Assembly: GCA_013298455.1 (NCBI GenBank)
Contig: JAAFHR010000045.1
Location: forward strand, 1-12,433
Source: Betaproteobacteria bacterium
Lineage (GTDB): Bacteria; Pseudomonadota; Gammaproteobacteria; Burkholderiales; Casimicrobiaceae
Direction of reading: 5' to 3'
DNA length: 12,433 nt
The notes below the pieces were generated by a model. The model ran no database searches, was not told where the DNA came from, and was given only the letters and a program-made list of their open reading frames with translations. The position numbers were made by a program, and so were the translations under genes. This document shows, one piece after another, positions 1 to 5,240 of the stretch; the stretch's first letter is position 1; each line of letters opens with the position of its first letter.

Positions 1-686
1 TTGCTGTGCAGGAGCGTTGCGCCTTTCGACACACCTGTCGTGCCGCCGGTGTATTGCAGCACCGCTGGATCGCTGAATTTCGCTGTTGACGGCGAGAGCG
101 CGAGCCCTTTGGCTTTGGCCATCGCGTCGTTAAATTTCACCGCCGTTGGCAAGGAAAACGCGGGCACCATTTTCTTTTTGTTTCTGACGACGTAGTTGAC
201 AATCGCGCCCTTCAAGAAACCCATCATGTCGCCCATCGCAGCCACCACGATGTGCTTGATCGGCGTTTTGTCGACGACTTGCTGCAACGTCGCCGCGAAG
301 TTTTCCAAAATGATGATGGCTTTGCTGCCGGAATCCTTCAGCTGATGCTCAAGCTCGCGCGGTGTGTAGAGCGGGTTCACGTTCACAGCGACAAAGCCTG
401 CGCGCAGCACGGCGGCCACTGCAATCGGGTACTGGAGCACGTTGGGCATCATGAGCGCAACGCGATCACCTTGCTGCAAACCGAGGCTTTGCAAGTAAGC
501 GCCCATGGTGCGCGATGCGGCATCCACCTCCGCATACGAAATCGTTTTGCCCATGCAAGTAAACGCCGGGCGCGTTGCAAACTTTTGGAAACTCTCTTCG
601 AGCAATTGCACGATGGAGCTGTACTGCGTGTTGTCGATGGTCGCGGGCACGCCCTTCGGGTAATGCGAAAGCCAAATTTTTTCCAT
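1..686 (-). CDS. fadD: Long-chain-fatty-acid--CoA ligase FadD (N-terminal part, gene continues past left edge)
   Basis: FadD activates long-chain fatty acids to acyl-CoA through an acyl-adenylate, the entry step of beta-oxidation, at the inner face of the cytoplasmic membrane. The visible 228 residues match the FadD family closely. They include a start like MEKIWLSHYPKGVP, the conserved PNVLQYPIAVAAVLRAG and NVNPLYTPRELEHQLKDSG stretches (about residues 81-120), and the AMP-binding P-loop YTGGTTGVSKG at 212-222. The C-terminal half with the adenylation and hinge motifs lies outside the window. The ATG at 684-686 is chosen because an AAGGAGG ribosome binding site (complement of 692-698) sits 5 nt before it and the protein then aligns from its first residue with E. 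coli FadD. The gene is divergent from uup. An acyl-CoA-responsive repressor would be expected from family knowledge, but none is identified here. Family assignment is very secure. Confidence 0.96.
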   Translation of the reverse strand, partial: MEKIWLSHYPKGVPATIDNTQYSSIVQLLEESFQKFATRPAFTCMGKTISYAEVDAASRTMGAYLQSLGLQQGDRVALMMPNVLQYPIAVAAVLRAGFVAVNVNPLYTPRELEHQLKDSGSKAIIILENFAATLQQVVDKTPIKHIVVAAMGDMMGFLKGAIVNYVVRNKKKMVPAFSLPTAVKFNDAMAKAKGLALSPSTAKFSDPAVLQYTGGTTGVSKGATLLHS

Positions 687-845
687 GATGTCCTCCTTAC
701 GGTTGCAGGGCGATTCTCGTTCGCCGATGAGTTCCCCGATGAGCCGCTGCGCGCCTTGTTTTGTAAGCGTCATGACAGCTATCGAATCGCCGATGTTAGC
801 AGCGGAAAACGCTTAAAACGGGGTGATTTACCCGTTGGTGAGCGT

Positions 846-895
846 TGCAAACTATTGCAGTATGGCTATACCAGTCTAGCCCATAACTAGTATGG
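846..895. promoter_or_regulatory. Cluster of short overlapping inverted repeats, possible operator
   Basis: Three inverted repeats lie within 50 bp. They are TGCAA-ACTA-TTGCA (846-859), TATGG(861-865)...CCATA(881-885), and CCATA(881-885)-ACTAG-TATGG(891-895), the last two sharing an arm. In addition AGTATGGC occurs twice, at 859 and 889, exactly 30 bp apart, which is about three helical turns on one DNA face. Spaced half-sites of this kind are typical of a repressor operator, and fadD genes are commonly under acyl-CoA-responsive repressors. I do not recognise the consensus of a named regulator, so this is a structural observation only. Confidence 0.35.
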
Positions 896-968
896 CATAT
901 GAGCAATTAATCTAGCTTATCGAATTATTTATAAATTCTCATGTAGCCCAATTAAAATAAAGCTTACA

Positions 969-999
969 TTGAAATTGTTTGTTTTGCAGCGGGTAAACT
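969..999 (+). promoter_or_regulatory. Possible uup promoter giving a leaderless or near-leaderless mRNA
   Basis: TTGAAA (969-974) and TAAACT (994-999) are separated by 19 bp. The -10-like hexamer ends only 6 nt before the uup ATG, so transcription from it would begin at or beside the start codon. No Shine-Dalgarno sequence precedes this ATG. The spacer is longer than the ideal 17 bp and the assignment is by eye only. Confidence 0.35.
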
Positions 1000-1005
1000 C
1001 GTCTC

Positions 1006-2949
1006 ATGGCTTTACTCACACTTCAAAACGCGCAACTGGCCTTCGGCCTTGCGCCACTGCTCAATGGCGCAGACTTCGCAATCGAATCCCGCGAGCGAAT
1101 TGGCCTCATCGGCCGAAACGGCGCAGGCAAAAGCTCGCTCCTGAAAATTCTGGCGGGCACGCATTCACTAGACGATGGCGCCATTGCGCGGCAATCGGGG
1201 CTCCGCGTTTCAACGGTGCCGCAAGAGCCCGTGTTTGCGGGCGACGCCACGGTGTTTGAAGCCGTCAGCGGCGGCCTGCAACGCGTGCTCGATTTACGCA
1301 AAGCCTATGACGACGAAGCCGTGGGCAACGCCGATGCGCACGTGATGGCGGATTTGCAGCACGAAATCGATGTGCTCGACGGCTGGACGTGGGAATCCCG
1401 AGTTGACGCCACGCTCTCGCAGCTCTCGCTCGATCCCACGATCAAAGTCGCCACGCTTTCCGGCGGTTTGAAGAAGCGCGTCGCCATTGCCCAAGCGCTC
1501 GTTGCTACGCCAGACATTTTGCTGCTCGATGAACCCACGAACCACCTTGATCTAGCGGCAATTGCATGGCTCGAAGATCTGCTCAAAAACTTCAAAGGCA
1601 GCGCCGTCATCATCAGCCATGATCGTGCGTTTTTGGACAACGTCGTCACGCGAATCGTTGAATTGGATCGCGGCAAACTCCGAGATTACGTGGGCAACTA
1701 CGCCGCGTACGAAACACAAAAGGCCGCGCAGCTTGAGTTCGAAGCGACGGTCAACGCCAAGTTCGACAAGTTTCTCGCGCAAGAGGAAGTGTGGATTCGA
1801 AAGGGCGTTGAAGCGCGTCGCACTCGAAACGAAGGCCGCGTGTTGCGCTTGGAAAAACTTCGCGATTCGCGCGCTCAGCGCCGCGATGTGCTCGGTCGCG
1901 TCAAGCTCGAAATCACCAGCGGCGAGAAGTCTGGCAAGATCATTGCCGAGTTGACCGATGTCAACAAATCGTTCGGCAGCAAAACCATCGTGCGAGATTT
2001 CACTGGCACCATTTTGCGCGGCGACAAGGTCGGGCTCGTTGGCTCGAACGGCATCGGCAAAACGACGCTCCTGAAACTCATCCTCGGGCAACTACAACCC
2101 GACAGCGGAAAAATTCGCACCGGCACCAATCTGCAGATCGCGTATTTCGATCAAATGCGCGACGCGCTCGACGAAGAAGCCACCCTCGGTGAATTTATTT
2201 CTCCGGGCAGCGATTGGATCGAAGTCGGCACCAAACGAACGCACGTGATGACGTACCTCACGGATTTCTTGTTCACGCCCGAGCGCGCCAACGCCCAAGT
2301 AAAAATGCTCAGCGGCGGCGAACGAAATCGTCTGCTACTCGCACGGCATTTCGCCAAAGAAGCCAACGTTTTGGTGCTCGATGAACCCACCAACGATCTC
2401 GATATCGACACGCTCGAACTACTCGAAGACAAGCTCGCCAACTACGACGGCACCGTGTTTATCGTCTCGCATGATCGGCGCTTCCTCGATAACGTGGTCA
2501 CCAGCTGCCTAGTCGCGGAAGGCGACGGCCTGTGGCGCGAATACGAGGGCGGCATCACTGATTGGCAAGCGCAGGCGAAGGTGATGGCAACCATGACCTC
2601 TATGGGGTCCAACGACGACGCAGAACCCCTCGCTCGTGGGCGGGAGAGGGGCAGGGGTGAGGGTGCAGGCGCAACGAACCAACCCTCGCTCATTGCAACA
2701 CCCTCCCCGCTCACCACGCCGCCAAACAAAACCAAACTCTCATTCAAAGAACAACGAGAGCTCGACGGCTTGCCTTCCAAAATCGAAGCGCTTGAAAAAG
2801 AGCAAGCCGATCTCAACGCGCTGCTAGCAGACGGCAAAATATTTCAGTCGGACGCCAAGCGCGCGGCCGAGGCCAGTAAGCGCATCGGCGAAATCGAAGA
2901 GCTTGTTTTGGTGGCGATGGAGCGATGGGAAGATTTGGCGGCGAAATAG
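1006..2949 (+). CDS. uup: ABC-F family ATPase Uup
   Basis: Uup is a cytosolic ABC-F ATPase without membrane domains. In E. coli it is linked to ribosome function and to suppression of transposon precise excision. The 647-residue protein has two nucleotide-binding domains. NBD1 has Walker A GRNGAGKSS (36-44), signature LSGGL (151-155), Walker B LLLDEP and SHDR at about 205-208. NBD2 has Walker A GSNGIGKTT (346-354), LSGGER (435-440) and VLVLDEP (455-461). The charged inter-domain linker (about 240-310) contains WIRKGVEARRTRNEGR. Residues 576-647 match the Uup C-terminal coiled-coil DNA-binding domain (KLSFKEQRELDGLP, ending MERWEDLAAK), which separates Uup from other ABC-F paralogues. Between NBD2 and that domain, residues about 541-570 are encoded by a GC-rich palindromic repeat. 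The start is fixed by an in-frame TAA at 994-996. There is no Shine-Dalgarno sequence. The tail of this gene is duplicated at 4994-5212. Confidence 0.95.
   Translation: MALLTLQNAQLAFGLAPLLNGADFAIESRERIGLIGRNGAGKSSLLKILAGTHSLDDGAIARQSGLRVSTVPQEPVFAGDATVFEAVSGGLQRVLDLRKAYDDEAVGNADAHVMADLQHEIDVLDGWTWESRVDATLSQLSLDPTIKVATLSGGLKKRVAIAQALVATPDILLLDEPTNHLDLAAIAWLEDLLKNFKGSAVIISHDRAFLDNVVTRIVELDRGKLRDYVGNYAAYETQKAAQLEFEATVNAKFDKFLAQEEVWIRKGVEARRTRNEGRVLRLEKLRDSRAQRRDVLGRVKLEITSGEKSGKIIAELTDVNKSFGSKTIVRDFTGTILRGDKVGLVGSNGIGKTTLLKLILGQLQPDSGKIRTGTNLQIAYFDQMRDALDEEATLGEFISPGSDWIEVGTKRTHVMTYLTDFLFTPERANAQVKMLSGGERNRLLLARHFAKEANVLVLDEPTNDLDIDTLELLEDKLANYDGTVFIVSHDRRFLDNVVTSCLVAEGDGLWREYEGGITDWQAQAKVMATMTSMGSNDDAEPLARGRERGRGEGAGATNQPSLIATPSPLTTPPNKTKLSFKEQRELDGLPSKIEALEKEQADLNALLADGKIFQSDAKRAAEASKRIGEIEELVLVAMERWEDLAAK
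2624..2665. repeat. GC-rich palindromic (REP-like) repeat inside uup coding sequence
   Basis: A hairpin with arms CCCCTC (2626-2631) and GAGGGG (2646-2651) is followed by a CAGGGGTGAGGG tail. The pattern resembles the dispersed intergenic palindromes of many proteobacteria of the type CCCTCTCCC-GGGAGAGGG-TGAGGG. It lies in frame within the linker between NBD2 and the C-terminal domain and is translated into an Arg/Gly-rich run (PLARGRERGRGEGAG). A C-rich stretch (2683-2715) follows, and the whole linker has a composition unlike the rest of the gene. Family membership is judged by pattern only, because other genomic copies cannot be seen apart from a related palindrome at 4958-4990. Confidence 0.6.
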
Positions 2950-2973
2950 CGCTTGCGAACGCTAGTAGAGGAC

Positions 2974-3004
2974 TTGACATTGTCATATGGGGGGGGGGTA
3001 AATT
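2974..3004 (+). promoter_or_regulatory. Promoter with a ten-G tract in the -35/-10 spacer, possibly phase-variable
   Basis: A perfect TTGACA (2974-2979) is followed after 19 bp by TAAATT (2999-3004), which matches four of six -10 positions. The spacer contains a run of ten G residues (2989-2998) ending exactly at the -10. Transcription would start near 3011, leaving a leader of about 30 nt before the gene at 3041. Loss of two G would give the optimal 17 bp spacer. Poly-G or poly-C tracts in this position cause slipped-strand phase variation in Neisseria, for example in porA. The switch itself is an inference. The tract length could also be an assembly or sequencing error. Confidence 0.55.
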
Positions 3005-3040
3005 CCCGGCTCCAGAACTTCCAATCAGAAACGGGGCGAT

Positions 3041-3520
3041 ATGCGCTACTTAAATTTCACTTCGGTCGTGTCGGCTGCAATGCTTGCTCTTGGTCTTTCC
3101 AGCACCACACAAGCGCAAGACCGAGTCGCACCGGTAGTCATCACGGCGAGCAAATGCACGTCCGGCTGGACGTGCTACGCGCCAACCAGTATGGGGGAAC
3201 AAAATATGTACAACCCTATGGATTACGTAGATCAAGCGGGGCTTGGGTCCGCAGCCACAGTTCGCGATGCGATTCTCGTTGAAATTGGGAAATACGCCAA
3301 GAGCGTGATTGACTCCTACAAACTGACGTGTAAACCAGCCGGGCAATCCGACGCGCAGTACACGGCGGCGCAAATTACGCTGTGTATCGGCCAAGCAATG
3401 TCAGCAGTAGAAGCACAATTCGGCCGAGCAATGTCGGCAGCTCAGGTCGTAAGTGGACAGGGGCATTGCAACGCGCAAATCGCTCTCGAACAGGCAACTA
3501 CGGGAGTTAAGAGCTGCTAA
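3041..3520 (+). CDS. Secreted cysteine-containing protein of unknown function
   Basis: I do not recognise this family. The 159-residue product begins with a clear Sec signal peptide: positive residue at 2, hydrophobic core about 9-19, and a likely signal peptidase I site TQA|QD after residue 25. The mature part of about 134 residues is therefore periplasmic or secreted. It contains six cysteines: KCTSGWTC near its N-terminus, one each in LTCKP, TLCIG and GHCN, and one at the very C-terminus (KSC). This is enough for three disulfides. The middle is rich in Ala and Gln and looks helical. The ATG at 3041 is preceded only by a weak GGGG-type ribosome binding site, but it is the start that yields the signal peptide. 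It lies 41 bp upstream of another exported-protein gene and probably forms an operon with it, behind the poly-G promoter at 2974-3004. Confidence 0.72.
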   Translation: MRYLNFTSVVSAAMLALGLSSTTQAQDRVAPVVITASKCTSGWTCYAPTSMGEQNMYNPMDYVDQAGLGSAATVRDAILVEIGKYAKSVIDSYKLTCKPAGQSDAQYTAAQITLCIGQAMSAVEAQFGRAMSAAQVVSGQGHCNAQIALEQATTGVKSC

Positions 3521-3561
3521 CACAACCAGTTTTTACGGAATGGGATTTCAGGGAAGGATTT

Positions 3562-4515
3562 ATGACAAAAACTAAACTCAGCATTCTTGCCATCCTTCTT
3601 GGTTTTTGCGTGTGGCTTGGAGTGTCTAGGACGTCGCTTGACCTCTTTGCCAGCAGAAAAAGTAACGAAGCCGTTCGATCAGTCGCCGTGACCGCTGCCC
3701 GAAACCCAGCCGACTCATCGGCCGCAGTGGAATCAGTAGCGCAACCCGCATCGGTTTCCGAAGTGAGCCGCCTGACGCCAGTACGTGCGACACTAGGGGC
3801 TGGCAGCGACATGACAAAACCATGGAGCCGTCGTGTTGCGTCAAGCGATATCGGTTCAGAGATACTGAGCTTGATTGCGAGCGCCGACCCAAACGACTGG
3901 ACTCTAGCGGCAACGTTAAACAGCGAATGTGCTAGGGTGGTCAACCTTTCGCTATCGCCGCTGCGCGACGATCAAGCGGCAACCATTCGCAGATTTCACT
4001 CTCGCTGCGGAGCGGCGGCAGACTCCGTGACGCCCCTCGTCCAACCGGGCCTAATCGCCAAAGCCGCTGCCGCGGGCTCGCCACTCGCGAAAAGCTTTGT
4101 ACGTCCTGCAGACCTTAAAGACGGGCTGAGTACTGACACGTACGAGGCGATCCTACAAACTCTTACAAAAGAAGCTTTGCGCGCGCCTTGGCTCACGCTC
4201 AATCGTGCACGACTAGAGTCGTTGATCGAAACGCTACCTGATTGGCACGGTACAAGCGATTTGGTTATTACGGCGTCATTGACGAAGGCTATATGTTCGA
4301 TGGGCGATGACTGCACTCCCAACAGCCTCCACCTGTTGACCCTTTGCTCTCGCTCGTCCTTTGCGCTCTGCGACACGAGCGAGGGACTGTCATCGACGCT
4401 GCGAGCGCTTAACGTCAACGAACAAGAGCAAGCCCAACGGCTCTCAGAGTGGCTTGCGAAAACCATCGCAGAGCGCAACCTCGAAGCGCTGGGGCTTCGC
4501 AAGAAGCAACGTTGA
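3562..4515 (+). CDS. Membrane-anchored or exported protein of unknown function
   Basis: This is a 317-residue protein of no family I recognise. Its N-terminus has two lysines followed by a hydrophobic segment (about residues 7-21, LSILAILLGFCVWLG). I see no convincing signal peptidase I site, and the Cys in LLGFC is not a good lipobox because of the Phe before it, so an uncleaved anchor with a periplasmic body is most likely. A Ser/Ala/Val-rich low-complexity linker (about 35-80) leads to a mostly helical region. That region carries further cysteines (SECARV, SRCGAA, ICSMGDDC, LTLCSRSSFALC), which would suit disulfides in the periplasm. The tail is charged (EALGLRKKQR). The ATG has a good ribosome binding site, AGGGAAGGA, just upstream. 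The gene follows the secreted-protein gene by 41 bp on the same strand, and the two presumably act together. What they do cannot be told from the sequence. Confidence 0.7.
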   Translation: MTKTKLSILAILLGFCVWLGVSRTSLDLFASRKSNEAVRSVAVTAARNPADSSAAVESVAQPASVSEVSRLTPVRATLGAGSDMTKPWSRRVASSDIGSEILSLIASADPNDWTLAATLNSECARVVNLSLSPLRDDQAATIRRFHSRCGAAADSVTPLVQPGLIAKAAAAGSPLAKSFVRPADLKDGLSTDTYEAILQTLTKEALRAPWLTLNRARLESLIETLPDWHGTSDLVITASLTKAICSMGDDCTPNSLHLLTLCSRSSFALCDTSEGLSSTLRALNVNEQEQAQRLSEWLAKTIAERNLEALGLRKKQR

Positions 4516-4645
4516 CGAAACTCGCGATACGTCATCATCATGCCGAATGTGAAATCGAACTAGAGAGCATGTTTTGAACGTAACGCAACGTTAGGAATTT
4601 TTGTGGCGAAGTGTCGGTCACCGCGACGACGGCTTGGCGCGCAAG

Positions 4646-4926
4646 CTACGCCGCCAGCGCTCTTGCCTTGACAGTTTTTCCTTTGACCTTGCCGTTGTTA
4701 AGCGCCGCAAGCGCTTTCTTGGACGCGTCCCGTGCGACCGCCACGTAAATCGCAAAATCATTCACATTGATTTTGCCAACCTGCTCTTTGCTCAAACTGC
4801 CTTCGCCGCAGAGCGCGCCAAGCACATCACCCGCGCGAATTTTTGCTATGCGGCCGCCGAGGATTTGCGGTGTGGTCATGGGCGGCACAAGCGCGGCGTC
4901 TGACGTTGAGGTAACGCCCGCACTCG
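4646..4926 (-). pseudogene. 3'-terminal fragment of a dbpA gene (RNA-binding domain only)
   Basis: Read on the minus strand, this segment encodes the last 90 or so residues of DbpA, from about VTSTSDAALVPPMTT through the RNA-binding domain to KGKTVKARALAA and a stop. It is colinear with the end of the complete dbpA at 6566-7948. My hand alignment gives about 79% nucleotide identity but about 90% amino-acid identity, with most differences at third codon positions. There is no helicase core. Upstream of the homologous block the frame runs into a TGA within about 15 codons and then into the junction repeat. An ATG at 4886-4888 would open an 80-residue frame covering just the RNA-binding domain. 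It has no ribosome binding site, so I treat it as a remnant, although the frame is undamaged. Confidence 0.85.
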
Positions 4927-4952
4927 CACAAACGCCGCGTCGGAAAGCAAAT

Positions 4953-4990
4953 CAACACCCGCCCCCCCACTTCTCCCCGGGGGAGGGAGC
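4953..4990. repeat. GC-rich palindrome at the junction of the two gene fragments
   Basis: A C-rich run including seven C residues (4962-4968) is followed by the perfect palindrome CTCCCC-G-GGGGAG (4973-4985) and a GGGAGC end. It has the look of the dispersed CCCTCTCCC/GGGAGAGGG-type intergenic repeats and resembles the element inside uup at 2624-2665. It sits exactly where homology to the dbpA tail has ended (4926) and homology to the uup tail begins (4994), so it marks the recombination joint. The segment CAACACCC at its left edge also occurs in the uup linker (about 2695). Confidence 0.6.
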
Positions 4991-4993
4991 TAA

Positions 4994-5212
4994 ACCAAAC
5001 TCTCCTTCAAAGAACAACGAGAACTAGACGGCTTGCCTTCCAAAATCGAAGCGTTGGAGAAAGAGCAAGCCGATCTCAACGCGCTGCTAGCAGACGGCAA
5101 AATATCTCAATCGGACGCCAAGCGCGCGGCCGAGGCCAGTAAACGCATCGGCGAAATCGATGAGCTTGTTTTGGCGGCGATGGAGCGGTGGGAAGTTTTG
5201 GCGGCTAAGTAG
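4994..5212 (+). pseudogene. 3'-terminal fragment of uup (C-terminal coiled-coil domain only)
   Basis: This segment is colinear with the last 72 codons of uup (residues 576-647), from TKLSFKEQREL to MERWEVLAAK and its stop codon. I count about 15 substitutions in 219 bp, so about 93% identity. About ten codons change silently and four change the residue (F to S, E to D, V to A, D to V). There are no internal stops or indels. The aligned codon just before the fragment is TAA (4991-4993) where uup has Lys575, so the fragment cannot be read from upstream in this frame. No start codon or ribosome binding site is placed to express it. Similarity ends at the stop codon, and 28 bp later the convergent binding-protein gene ends. 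Confidence 0.9.
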
Positions 5213-5240
5213 TCACTAGGAGTCCGGGCGTAAGGCAAGC

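Larger units (their letters stand above)
687..1005. other. Divergent fadD-uup intergenic region
   Basis: This 319 bp gap separates the two divergent start codons. The fadD-proximal half is GC-balanced. From about 880 to 985 it becomes clearly AT-rich, as expected for promoters. It holds the fadD ribosome binding site (692-698), a cluster of short inverted repeats (846-895) and a possible uup promoter (969-999). I see no convincing small gene, tRNA or terminator in it. Confidence 0.6.

Noticed and set aside
252..890. Long open frame on the plus strand opposite fadD
   Set aside because: It lies antisense to a clear FadD coding sequence, has no recognisable domain or ribosome binding site, and its composition is that expected of a shadow frame.
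1552..2091. Open frames on the minus strand of uup
   Set aside because: They are antisense to well-conserved ABC motifs and show no family features.
2947..2964. Inverted repeat TAGCG...CGCTA right after the uup stop as a terminator
   Set aside because: The stem is only 5 bp with an 8-nt loop and no U-tract.
3050..3394. Minus-strand frame opposite the secreted-protein gene
   Set aside because: The plus-strand frame has a signal peptide, promoter and operon context. The minus-strand one has none of these.
4516..4645. Gap between the anchored-protein gene and the dbpA fragment, checked for a promoter, terminator or attachment site
   Set aside because: Only a weak AACGT...ACGTT repeat is visible near 4580. 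There is no stem-loop with a T-run and no direct repeat matching 5213-5240 or 6414-6565.
4767..5027. Plus-strand frame running from the dbpA fragment into the uup fragment
   Set aside because: It is antisense to the dbpA remnant and enters the uup remnant out of the uup frame, so it is a chance fusion across the junction.
2953..5240. Transposon or genomic island with its own integrase as the cause of the scar
   Set aside because: No transposase, integrase, terminal inverted repeats or target-site duplications were seen. Homologous or repeat-mediated recombination explains the structure better.
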